Source: Mesonia maritima
GTDB lineage: Bacteria; Bacteroidota; Bacteroidia; Flavobacteriales; Flavobacteriaceae
Direction: 5' to 3'
NCBI RefSeq assembly: GCF_042433895.1
Contig: NZ_JBHLUA010000027.1
Coordinates: 62,001-126,000 of the forward strand
DNA length: 64,000 bases
Shown here: one piece after another, positions 52,070-60,579 of the stretch
Numbering within the stretch: position 1 is the first letter of the stretch
How the letters are laid out: each line of letters begins with the position of its first letter
Made by a program: the position numbers and the translations under genes
The notes under the pieces: model-generated
What the model was told of the DNA's origin: nothing
Seen by the model: only the letters and a program-made list of their open reading frames with translations
Database searches by the model: none

Positions 52070-52453
52070 TTATTGGGGTTGGTTAGTGTTAAGATAAAAT
52101 TCGTTATAGTAAACAACTAAAATAAAAATAAATGCAAACAATAAATTTAGTCTTCCCCAAAGCAATAAGTCAGGAACTAGAATAAATTCAAAGATGTTCA
52201 TTATTGCAACTACTAAAATTTGGGAAACAGCATTTAACTTTGTTTTATAAGCACTTAAAATCCAAACAGCCATAACTATTTCTGAAAGTCCAATTAAGAT
52301 TGCCAATAATCTGGAATACTCGTTACCTAGTATTCTTGCAATAATTTGTTCGTGTCTTGGAACAAGGTTTAGCACCTTACAAAATAACCCGTTTACAATC
52401 CAAACTAATGCAATGCAAAGAGTAAGAGTTTTGTAAAGTTTTCTATTTGCCAT
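52070..52453 (-). CDS. DoxX-like membrane protein
   Basis: A 127-residue protein with four membrane helices and the DoxX-like pattern: LCIALVWIVNGLFCKVLNLVPRHEQIIARIL, then GLSEIVMAVWILS and a C-terminal LLFAFIFILVVYYNE. It is the first gene of the unit that continues with DUF2071, a methyltransferase and a membrane protein. DoxX-like proteins are quinone- or redox-linked in some cases, but no specific role is evident here. Confidence 0.75.
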   Translation of the reverse strand: MANRKLYKTLTLCIALVWIVNGLFCKVLNLVPRHEQIIARILGNEYSRLLAILIGLSEIVMAVWILSAYKTKLNAVSQILVVAIMNIFEFILVPDLLLWGRLNLLFAFIFILVVYYNEFYLNTNQPQ

Positions 52454-52585
52454 TATTCAGCAGGATTTTTTTCAGCTTGCAAACGGTTTCATATAACCGT
52501 CAGTTATGGTTTAAATTAGCGATTTTTCTCGTTTTAGCACTAACTTTAGTAATTGCGGGCATACACTGTATTGGTACCCTTTTCA

Positions 52586-53041
52586 TTAATCAATCGCAAT
52601 GAAAATTTCCACTTCAGATTTTTTTCCTTTTTGGGAATTTTGTTCATAAACTTCAAAATCCGCAGTATATTTTCTGTTAAGTTCTTTATCCTTTATCCAA
52701 ATCTCTTTCCAAGATTCCACTACCGCATTTGGCATTTGCCCTTTTGCAACAAACTTTCGATATTTCCCTCCGCTGAACTCTTGTCCAATTAGTCCGTTTG
52801 GAATTTCGTCAAGCGAGTTTACTTTTTGTCCGATAATTGTTTTATATTTTGCTTTATAATCAGATTCATAATTGGTTTAAATCGAATAAATTTCGTCACT
52901 TATTTTATTAGGTATTTTATTCGGTACATTTTCGCCATAAAATTGCTCCCAAAGTTTACCTAAATCCTCGGCAGATTTTCCGTTTTCATTTGTCGTTTCA
53001 GTTTCTATTCCGATTATTTTGAAATTTTCAATATGTTCCAT
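52586..53041 (-). pseudogene. GyrI-like/AraC effector-binding-domain protein with one nonsense codon
   Basis: Reading from the ATG at 53041 the frame stays intact for 151 codons except one TAA at codon 55 (52879-52877), where related proteins have tyrosine (YSI-stop-TNYESDYK). Before it: MEHIENFKIIGIETETTN and KLWEQFYGENV; after it: DEIPNGLIGQEFSGGKYRKFVAKG and AVVESWKEIWIKD, ending VEIFIAID, the standard effector-binding-domain pattern. A single base change inactivates it, so decay is recent or there is a sequencing error. It overlaps nothing and lies just downstream of the 53043 gene. The 130 bases before 52586 hold an ACGGTT/AACCGT hairpin (52493-52510) but no gene. Confidence 0.85.
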
Positions 53042-53042
53042 T

Positions 53043-53675
53043 TTATTTTTTTGGGTGTATATCTTGAAGTTGTTGTCCCTTCAGTTTTATTGAAGAGATT
53101 TTGATTAAGAAGTCATAAAGGTTATTTCCTAAGTTATTGTGCAGCTTATATGGTCTTGAGCCTCTTTTTGATGTCATAGCATTAATTAGATGGTCAGTAG
53201 TCAAACCATTGTCATTTAGAAAAGGTAAAATATCAAGTAGTTCTCCATTATTGTATTGGGGCTGGAAACTGTTGTCTGGATGAGCCTTTAATGTGTATCG
53301 TCTACGTCTGGAAAAAGGATGATGATTATGAGGTGGATTAACCCACTTGTAATGGTGTTCATACGTTTGGTCATTGTCAACGATTGGGTTATTTCTTTTA
53401 ATGCGGTTTGCATTTGCCCAGAAAAGTTTCTTGTCAATTACGAAAACGCAGTCACAGTATAGTTTGTCAAAGTTAGGGTATGTGTCACCAGAAACCCAAA
53501 AGTTGATTTGTCCAGACTCATTTGGCAGTTGTGTAATGTGACAATATGTGTGCAGAAATTGTCGATTCCATATGTAAGGGTCTTCATTTCCCCCAAAGTT
53601 ATCGCGATAGACGGTCAAATTGTCAAATTCACTTTTTTGTCTTCTTGGATGATATATTAGGTAATTGGTCGTCAT
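53043..53675 (-). CDS. Protein of unknown function beside the restriction operon
   Basis: A 210-residue soluble protein I cannot assign. It begins MTTNYLIYHPRRQKSEFDNLTVYRDNFGGNEDPYIWNR in short conserved-looking blocks, has a central NFWVSGDTYPNFDKLYCDCVFVIDK (two cysteines two residues apart), a His/Arg-rich loop (HHYKWVNPPHNHHPFSRRRRY) and a mixed C-terminus. No membrane segment or signal. Its position between the pseudogene and the PD-(D/E)XK protein, on the same strand as the restriction genes, suggests a link with defence; this is inference only. Confidence 0.6.
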   Translation of the reverse strand: MTTNYLIYHPRRQKSEFDNLTVYRDNFGGNEDPYIWNRQFLHTYCHITQLPNESGQINFWVSGDTYPNFDKLYCDCVFVIDKKLFWANANRIKRNNPIVDNDQTYEHHYKWVNPPHNHHPFSRRRRYTLKAHPDNSFQPQYNNGELLDILPFLNDNGLTTDHLINAMTSKRGSRPYKLHNNLGNNLYDFLIKISSIKLKGQQLQDIHPKK

Positions 53676-53789
53676 TTTTTAATAACTTACGTCGTGAGAT
53701 ATTGTGTTGTATTTTCGTGCTTTATTTTCTTTTGTTTTTTTCAACTCGGTTTTCCAGTTCACTTTGTTTAAAATCAAATCAAATATGTA

Positions 53790-54695
53790 TTAAATCGCCT
53801 GTTTAATCAAACTCATTATGTATTCTAAATCTTTTGTGTCTTTTATAGAAATTTCGCAATCTCCATTTCCCCAATGTCCTTTATTAGATACATCTTCGGT
53901 AATACCTTTAGGATCATCTAACTTACCAAACCCCATGTTAATAAAAAGTCTTATTCTATTTTGAAGAACCACTAGATCTACTAGGTTTTTATTCTTTTTA
54001 AAAGCGATATATAGTTTTTTAGGCTCAAGTTCTATATCATCTGCAAGGTTTAGAATCGCCTCTTTAAAAGTTTCATAAAGCTCAATAATCTTATCTGATT
54101 TATTATCAAGATGGTCTTCTTCGGTATAAACTTTTATTTCTTTTGCTACTGATTCTAGTTTTGAGTTTGAAGAGGTAATCGGTTTAATACTTTCGGCAGC
54201 TTTACTTTTCTTAATTTGGTTAACGCTAATCAAATTATTCTCATAGCGTTTAACTTCCCATAATTCAATGGCGATGTCTTTAAAATTTGTTGCTGTTTTT
54301 TGATTTTCTGTAAAGCCCGTTGAAACAAAAACTACTCGGGTTTGACTCCAATCTACCTCAGAGCGTTTTAAATTAGTTTTTAAAGTTTCATTATATTCTA
54401 CAATAAAATCAGCTTTATTCTCAAGCATCAAGCTTAGGTAAGTAAAGCCTTGATCTACAACGCTTATATTTTTGTTTCTTTTATATTCTATAATTATAAA
54501 TGCCTTTGATTGGGTATCATACGCTAAGGTATCTATCCGCTTATTTTTAATCGAGAATTCAGATTTCACCAACTGTAAATCCATCAACTCGTTTAAATTA
54601 ATTTCAAAAACCTGCTGAATCTCCTTTTCTAATTTGAAAGGTTTTTCTTTTAAGATAGTTATTGAACTTTTAGGATTTAAGTTATATAAGTGCAT
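53790..54695 (-). CDS. PD-(D/E)XK nuclease-like protein with DUF5655 domain
   Basis: A 301-residue protein. The N-terminal half looks like a PD-(D/E)XK nuclease: KNKRIDTLAYDTQSKAFIIIEYKRN gives Asp at about 55 and the E-x-K pair at about 70-72, followed by QGFTYLSLML. A variable linker (155-205) leads to a C-terminal DUF5655 domain (KLYIAFKKNKNLVDLVVLQNRIRLFINMGFGKLDDP). The gene is one base beyond the hsdR stop, so it is the distal gene of the type I restriction operon. Accessory nuclease or specificity modifier; catalytic residues appear intact. Confidence 0.8.
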   Translation of the reverse strand: MHLYNLNPKSSITILKEKPFKLEKEIQQVFEINLNELMDLQLVKSEFSIKNKRIDTLAYDTQSKAFIIIEYKRNKNISVVDQGFTYLSLMLENKADFIVEYNETLKTNLKRSEVDWSQTRVVFVSTGFTENQKTATNFKDIAIELWEVKRYENNLISVNQIKKSKAAESIKPITSSNSKLESVAKEIKVYTEEDHLDNKSDKIIELYETFKEAILNLADDIELEPKKLYIAFKKNKNLVDLVVLQNRIRLFINMGFGKLDDPKGITEDVSNKGHWGNGDCEISIKDTKDLEYIMSLIKQAI

Positions 54696-54696
54696 A

Positions 54697-57600
54697 TTAC
54701 TCTAATGTTTTTTCAAAATCATCACAAAGTTGATTTACAATATCTTCAGTTTCTTTAATAAAAAAATGACCTAAACTCTTTCTGTTCCTTCTAATGAATT
54801 TTTTATAAATTATAGCGAAATCTCTGTAAATTTCTTCTTCGTCAAATACTGTTTTATTACTTTTCATCTTGGCAATTAAGCGATTTCCTTCATTGTTTAC
54901 ATATTCGAAAAAACTATCTATTTTCTCTTGAAAATCTAAAATTAATGCTTCTATTTCCTCCTCCTCTTCATTACGCTTTTCTATTACCGCCAGAATATCA
55001 AATTTATACTGTTTAGTAGCATAAGAAGGTGTAGGTTCTTTTGTGCCAGGATTGGTATTAGGCTTATCATCTTTATCTTCTGGTGGGGCAACTATACCTA
55101 TTCTATTGTCAAAATACACTTCAACTTCATCTATTAATTCTTTTGTACCTGTAATAGAGTTATAAATTATGCTATAGCGATACCAGAATTCAGTAAAATA
55201 GGTTTCACTATATTTATCATCTATCTTTAATACAAAGTTTATAAGGTTTAAGATTTTAAAATATGTATTAAGATTTTGTTTTATTTGTTTTCCTTCTTCA
55301 GGTTGTTTTCTTACTAATTGACCTATTGCATTTTCTAAATCTAATATTGATTGAATATCATCCTTATTTCCTTGCTGATATTTTTTAAATTCCTGAAAGT
55401 GTTGTTTAAAAATACTTTCTTGGTTTAATTGTTCATATAACTCTTGTAATACTAACTCTTGGCCTAATGGATCGAAATCGCTCACCACTACATTGCTGAA
55501 ATGTTCGAAAGCTTTTTTTATATTTTCAACATTTACATTTTTATAAGATAGATCAATAATCTTACAATCCTTTTTATACTTCCCAGCTGTTCTGTTTACT
55601 CTTGAAATGGTTTGTATAGCATTGATACCGCTAATCTCTTTATCTAAAAATAAAGTGTGTAATTTAGGCTCATCAAATCCTGTCTGAAGCTTATCAACCA
55701 CGATAATCAACCCATTTTTTTTGATTGCAAAATTTTGCAATACTTTTGCTTCTGATAAACCACCGTTTAAAGTTGTAGCGCTTTCATATTTTTGACCGTC
55801 AGAACTATACACGATATAAATTGGAGCATCTTTAAATCGTTCATATTTTTTTTCTTCTACAAAATCGTTGAAATATGACTGAATATATTTGCGATATTTT
55901 ATAGCTGCTTTTATAGATGATACGGCAAACATGGCTTTTGCTGTACCTCTTATATTGTGGTAAACCGCTGTCACTAATCTTTTAGCCACAAACTTTGATA
56001 TAGCCTCAATGCGCTCTTCATTTTCGTAAATACTCTTTTTACTAATTCTGTATTTTTTTCCGTTAGCATCAACGCCAGCATCTGGATTATCTGGTAAAGA
56101 TTTATGTTGTATTAAACTATTATCTTCTGGTTTCTCAAAATACATTTTAGCAGATACTGGAACAATACCTAAAGTTGGATCGAGAATATAACGATCGTCA
56201 ATAGCTTCTTTCATCGTATAACTATCGAAAGGCACCCAAATTTTTTCTGCTTCTGCATATTTATTAAATTCCCCAAAACGTGCTAAGGTTACATCACTAG
56301 GAGTTGCTGTAAAACCAATTATTAAATTCTTCTTTTGATTGGTTTTGATATATTCTTCGTTAGAATCAAAGCTATTTTGTAATTCATCAAATAATGAAAC
56401 CATTTCTTCGTGTTGCACTCCCGAATTAGAACGATGAATTTCATCTATCAAAAAAGCTATACGCATTGTAGATAATGTTTTTACTACCTCATCATCTAAA
56501 AACTCCCTGATAGAGTTAAATTTTTGCAGGTTGACAACTACTATTCGCTTATCTGTATTTAAGGCTTCTAAGAATGATTTTTTACTATTAGCCTCTATAA
56601 ACATACTGTTCTGTATGTTCATATTGTACATTTTACTATCTAACTGATCTCTTAGTTGCACTCTATCTACTACCAACATAATTTTATCGTAGACCAATTC
56701 AGCATCCTTTCTTAAGTCTTTAAGCATTAGTGATGCCCAACCGATAATATTGCTTTTACCAAAACCTGCAGCGTATTGTAAAAGTAAAGAGTAAACGTGT
56801 TTATTATTTTGGTATTTTTGACGCTTTTCTATAAGCTCTTTAGCTTTAGCTTTACCAACACCTTTCGCCTTTAATTCTTCCTTAAGTTTATTAATAAAAT
56901 AATCAGGTTCATCTTCGTGGACCAAAAACTCATCTATTTTATTGATGATTTTATCGGCTCCAAATTTTTGCTTAGGTCTTGGGGCAATTAACCTACCATC
57001 ATTATGCTTGTACTCTTTCTTTTTTGTTTTTTCGTTAACCACTAATTCGCGCTCAATAAAGTTGTAATACAATATTTCGCGCTCTATCATTTTTTTACCG
57101 TATAAGGCTTTAAAAACTTCTTCAAATCTTTCTTGTTTATTTGCTTCTCTATTGAAGATAGGGTAAGCTTTTAAGTCACTTTTAATTTTCAATAGAGCAT
57201 CTTCAAAATCGAAGGTGTTATCTTCTACACTAGCTTTTAAACTATCATAATGATTTGCTATATTTCTTATGATAAAGGTTTCCTGAACATCTGTAGTAGT
57301 AATATGAATTGCTTTCTCGAAGATTTTCAAAAAGTCTTTGCGAATGCTTCTATCTACATCGTTACCATCGGCTATTTCTAAATAACTTATAACAGCTTTT
57401 TGATAATCTCTAGCTATTTTAGATTTACCATTTTTTACCGCAGTCTGATCGTTATAATTTGATTTTAATTCTGAATAACCTAGATATATTCCGTTTAGGA
57501 AAAAGGTTACGTCCGGGCGAAAACTAAATTGCTTTTTACCTTTATAGTAATATATATAGGGTAATTCCTGTACTACAGAAAATACATTTTCATTAAATAA

Positions 57601-57957
57601 TCTGTCTTCGTGTACCGGACTGCCACTGGGATAAAATAAATATAATTTTACTCCTTTAAAAGTTACCGATTTATTGTTATTTATAAATAGAGCCATATTC
57701 ATTGACTCTCCTATCCGCTTATTTAAAAACTCTTGAAATTCCTGTAAAAGCTGTTTTTCGTCATTTTTATACTTTTTTAATAAAGTGCGATAGGCTTTTT
57801 TATTATCTGTGGTCTCACTAATAAAATACTTTAAATCTTCTACTATAAAGTGTAATTTAGATACGGTATTGGCTTTTACTTCTTTATACTGTAACCCATC
57901 TGTACGATTGGTAAAAAAGTTCATTAAGTATTTATCTTGTAATATTAGTTCATCCAT
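54697..57957 (-). CDS. hsdR: Type I restriction enzyme, HsdR (R) subunit
   Basis: A 1086-residue motor and nuclease subunit of a type I restriction-modification complex. The N-terminal PD-(D/E)XK site is FRPDVTFFLNGIYLGYSELKS (Asp149, Glu163, Lys165). The SF2 helicase has a variant Walker A AAGFGKS at about 396-402, DEIHRS at 505-510, and later motifs FTATP and the motif VI-like QTISRVNRTAGKYK. A C-terminal helical domain follows. Its ATG shares a base with the fic stop (TAATG). It would cleave DNA not methylated by HsdM/HsdS, after ATP-driven translocation. Confidence 0.93.
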   Translation of the reverse strand: MDELILQDKYLMNFFTNRTDGLQYKEVKANTVSKLHFIVEDLKYFISETTDNKKAYRTLLKKYKNDEKQLLQEFQEFLNKRIGESMNMALFINNNKSVTFKGVKLYLFYPSGSPVHEDRLFNENVFSVVQELPYIYYYKGKKQFSFRPDVTFFLNGIYLGYSELKSNYNDQTAVKNGKSKIARDYQKAVISYLEIADGNDVDRSIRKDFLKIFEKAIHITTTDVQETFIIRNIANHYDSLKASVEDNTFDFEDALLKIKSDLKAYPIFNREANKQERFEEVFKALYGKKMIEREILYYNFIERELVVNEKTKKKEYKHNDGRLIAPRPKQKFGADKIINKIDEFLVHEDEPDYFINKLKEELKAKGVGKAKAKELIEKRQKYQNNKHVYSLLLQYAAGFGKSNIIGWASLMLKDLRKDAELVYDKIMLVVDRVQLRDQLDSKMYNMNIQNSMFIEANSKKSFLEALNTDKRIVVVNLQKFNSIREFLDDEVVKTLSTMRIAFLIDEIHRSNSGVQHEEMVSLFDELQNSFDSNEEYIKTNQKKNLIIGFTATPSDVTLARFGEFNKYAEAEKIWVPFDSYTMKEAIDDRYILDPTLGIVPVSAKMYFEKPEDNSLIQHKSLPDNPDAGVDANGKKYRISKKSIYENEERIEAISKFVAKRLVTAVYHNIRGTAKAMFAVSSIKAAIKYRKYIQSYFNDFVEEKKYERFKDAPIYIVYSSDGQKYESATTLNGGLSEAKVLQNFAIKKNGLIIVVDKLQTGFDEPKLHTLFLDKEISGINAIQTISRVNRTAGKYKKDCKIIDLSYKNVNVENIKKAFEHFSNVVVSDFDPLGQELVLQELYEQLNQESIFKQHFQEFKKYQQGNKDDIQSILDLENAIGQLVRKQPEEGKQIKQNLNTYFKILNLINFVLKIDDKYSETYFTEFWYRYSIIYNSITGTKELIDEVEVYFDNRIGIVAPPEDKDDKPNTNPGTKEPTPSYATKQYKFDILAVIEKRNEEEEEIEALILDFQEKIDSFFEYVNNEGNRLIAKMKSNKTVFDEEEIYRDFAIIYKKFIRRNRKSLGHFFIKETEDIVNQLCDDFEKTLE

Positions 57958-59081
57958 TATCTAAATAATTTTAAGTAAGCGTCAAACACATATAATTTAC
58001 CTCTTTTACCACCTGTAATTTCTTTAATTATCTCTAGCTCGTCTAAATCATCTATTAAATTATAAGCTGTACGTCTTGATACTCCTGTAATCTCTTCTAC
58101 CTTTTCAACATCTATCATTGGGCGTTTAAACAAATGCTGTACTATTTTTTGAGCGTTGTTGGCTCGTGAACCCAGAGTTTGTACATTTAATTCTGTATTT
58201 GTTTTTAATTTTAAAATTTCATCAAAGGTATTCACCCCTTTTTTTGCGGTTTCTATTACTCCTACTAAAAAAAATTTCAACCACTGTTTAAGGTCATTAT
58301 GAGTACGAACCCGCATTAAATTATCATAATAGAGCGATTTATTACGCTCAAAAAAGTCTGATAAATACAGAATAGGTTTTTTAAGTATTTCTTTATTGAC
58401 TAAATAGAGCGTAATTAATAAACGCCCTACCCGACCATTACCATCTAGAAAGGGGTGTATCGTTTCAAACTGGTAATGTATGATGCCTATTTTTAAGAGG
58501 TCTGGAAAGTATATCTCTTCATTATGTGTAAATTTTTCTAGATCACTCATTAAATCTCCTATACTATTGTGTACAGGAGGGATAAAGGTTGCATCGTTTA
58601 TAGAGGCGCCACCTATCCAATTTTGGCTTGTACGAAATTCTCCAGGCAATTTATGTTCACCCCTTACGCCCTGCAATAAAATTTTATGGGTTTGCCTTAT
58701 TAACCTGCTTGAAAACGGTATTTCTTTTAGCATACCAATGGCTTTTTGCATTGCCTCGATATAATTTTGAACTTCTTCCCAATCGTCACGCTTTTCGTGG
58801 CTTACATCTTCTTCTTCTAATAAGGCCTCTTCCATATTGGTTTGCGTACCCTCTATTTTACTACTTTGGGTAGCCTCTTTAAGCACGTGCATACTAATAA
58901 ACAAGTCTACATCTGGTATGTGCTCACTATACATATCTAAACGCCCTAAGTGCCTATCTGCTTTAGAAAGCAACTCTACCAGCTCCATATCTTCTAAGAG
59001 CCACTGTTTGTTTACAAAATTTGGTTGAAAACTTTTGTAACTTCCCTGACTAATATACTTCCCTGCTTTAAACGATTTCAT
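57957..59081 (-). CDS. Fic-domain protein with C-terminal winged helix
   Basis: A 374-residue Fic protein. The catalytic loop is canonical, HPFLDGNGRVGR (209-220), so AMP transfer is chemically possible. An inhibitory helix motif S-SKI-EG at 73-78 fits the class in which the N-terminal part blocks ATP binding. The C-terminus (about 310-374, VEKVEEITGVSRRTAYNLIDDL, then a GGKRGKLYVF wing) is a winged helix-turn-helix. The gene sits inside the restriction operon between hsdS and hsdR, TAATG-coupled to hsdR, and 25 bp downstream of the 40-bp palindrome array. Confidence 0.9.
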   Translation of the reverse strand: MKSFKAGKYISQGSYKSFQPNFVNKQWLLEDMELVELLSKADRHLGRLDMYSEHIPDVDLFISMHVLKEATQSSKIEGTQTNMEEALLEEEDVSHEKRDDWEEVQNYIEAMQKAIGMLKEIPFSSRLIRQTHKILLQGVRGEHKLPGEFRTSQNWIGGASINDATFIPPVHNSIGDLMSDLEKFTHNEEIYFPDLLKIGIIHYQFETIHPFLDGNGRVGRLLITLYLVNKEILKKPILYLSDFFERNKSLYYDNLMRVRTHNDLKQWLKFFLVGVIETAKKGVNTFDEILKLKTNTELNVQTLGSRANNAQKIVQHLFKRPMIDVEKVEEITGVSRRTAYNLIDDLDELEIIKEITGGKRGKLYVFDAYLKLFR

Positions 59082-59105
59082 CTTAAAGTTGCATTTATTT
59101 TTTTC

Positions 59106-59305
59106 TTAATGCAAAATATAACTATTTTTTGCATTAAGAGATTCGCTAATGCAAAATACGTAGTTTTTTTGCACTAAGCATTTTCTTAGTGTAGAAAGTA
59201 TTCTTTTTTTACAACAACAGGCTTACTAATGTAAATTATCACTACTTTTTACAATAGCATAATTACTATTGCGAATATGTTGCTACTTTAACCTTACCAG
59301 TTACT
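59106..59305. repeat. 40-bp-period palindrome array between hsdS and fic
   Basis: Repeat units start at 59106, 59146, 59186 and 59226, exactly 40 bp apart; a fifth, weak unit starts at 59266 over the hsdS stop. Unit 1 is a perfect palindrome TTAATGCAAAA-N10-TTTTGCATTAA. Unit 2 keeps GCAAAA...TTTTGC; units 3 and 4 change to GTARAA or GTAAAT on the left with TTTTAC on the right, so the arms covary. A further right half-site (GTTGCATTTA) lies 40 bp before that of unit 1. The array fills the 184-bp hsdS-fic gap and probably controls fic-hsdR expression. Confidence 0.8.
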
Positions 59306-60579
59306 ACCTCATTAATTAGGGTTTTACGCAACTCCTTTAAAGTAGTGATTTGAGTTTCTATGTTATTAACGATATTGTTTATAGTATTTGTTTTTGCTTC
59401 TAAATAAGCTGCAATTTGTTGTTGCTCTTTTTTAGTTGGCGGTATAAGAATTGAGAAATTATTAACCTTTTCCATTTTAAGATTAATACGTGTAAACCCT
59501 TTACCTTCAACTAGCATTTGCTGTCTATAAATATCACTTAAAAGCAAATAATTTATAAATGAAGCATCACTATTTTTATTAGTCAATCTAAAGCCTTTAC
59601 AAAAACTATTTAAGTAAGTTTCTTTTAAATCCTCAATTAATACTGCTGATTTACCAATATCTTCATAACCTTCAGAACTCATTAAAAAGAAAATATCATT
59701 TTTCTTAACTTGATTCTGTTTTTCATTATCTTCTATTACTACAGTACCTAATTGTTTTTTATCTAAATATGTGTTAATGGCAATATTAGTAAAGGGAATA
59801 AAACCTTTATTATTTGGGTTGTCATCTTGATTAAAATCATCACCGCTCTTACCCGATAAACCACTATATAAATAGCCTAGATCTTTTAATCTAAATCTAA
59901 CCCAACTTGAAACATCGCCATTTAAACCTTTCGTAATGGTTTCATTAATTAAGGTTTTGCGATAAGCTTTATGGTGCTTTATTTTCTGTTTTAATAGTTT
60001 TATTTTTTTGTCTATTGAAGTGGTTTTAGCATCTAAATAGTTGGCTATTTGGGCTTGTTCTTTTAGTGGTGGTAAGGTAAAGAACATATTTTTAAAACTC
60101 TCCTTACCAATATTTGGCTGGCCATTTCTATTTAATAAATAGTTAATTTGTTCCTCTGTAACTTGACTTGCTAATAAGAAATAAAGAAAAGTTTTATTTA
60201 GCTTTTTTTTATCTGGAAAAAAGTTACCTACACGGTAATTTTGTAAAAGCGGTTCACTAATTTTACCAACTCTTATTATTTTACCAATAGTACCACCTGT
60301 TAAAGCCATTAAAATATCATCTTGATATATTCTAATTGCCTTAAAGGAATTTAGCCTGTCCGATGCTATAAAACTACTTTTTGTCAAGTTTAAATTACCT
60401 TTAGGGTCAAGTTGCGATATTTTAACTACACGAATACCTTCATCCGTAAAATCATAATCTCTAAATTGATAACCGTGTCTTAATTTTACATTATCAATAA
60501 ATCTAAAGGTTTCCCAATGTTTAGGTATATTACCCAACCACTCAATTCCAGAATCTTTGTAATCATTATACCTTTCCAT
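59266..60579 (-). CDS. hsdS: Type I restriction enzyme, HsdS (specificity) subunit
   Basis: A 437-residue specificity subunit with two target-recognition domains (about 15-165 and 222-380) and two conserved helical spacers that repeat each other: PPLKEQAQIANYLDAKT (about 170-215) and PPTKKEQQQIAAYLEAKT (about 385-430). Each spacer continues into a coiled coil ending KTLINE. It sets the bipartite DNA target of the complex; the target cannot be read from sequence. Start shares a base with the hsdM stop. The stop codon lies in the last, weak unit of the 40-bp array. Confidence 0.93.
   Translation of the reverse strand: MERYNDYKDSGIEWLGNIPKHWETFRFIDNVKLRHGYQFRDYDFTDEGIRVVKISQLDPKGNLNLTKSSFIASDRLNSFKAIRIYQDDILMALTGGTIGKIIRVGKISEPLLQNYRVGNFFPDKKKLNKTFLYFLLASQVTEEQINYLLNRNGQPNIGKESFKNMFFTLPPLKEQAQIANYLDAKTTSIDKKIKLLKQKIKHHKAYRKTLINETITKGLNGDVSSWVRFRLKDLGYLYSGLSGKSGDDFNQDDNPNNKGFIPFTNIAINTYLDKKQLGTVVIEDNEKQNQVKKNDIFFLMSSEGYEDIGKSAVLIEDLKETYLNSFCKGFRLTNKNSDASFINYLLLSDIYRQQMLVEGKGFTRINLKMEKVNNFSILIPPTKKEQQQIAAYLEAKTNTINNIVNNIETQITTLKELRKTLINEVVTGKVKVATYSQ

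Noticed and set aside
52553..52792. Plus-strand ORF of 79 codons
   Set aside because: Antisense to the GyrI-like pseudogene, whose minus-strand frame is clearly the real one.
58480..59028. Three overlapping plus-strand ORFs
   Set aside because: Antisense shadows of the fic gene.
59106..59265. CRISPR array
   Set aside because: The 40-bp period has no constant repeat with unique spacers; the whole unit is a diverged palindrome, and no cas gene is present.
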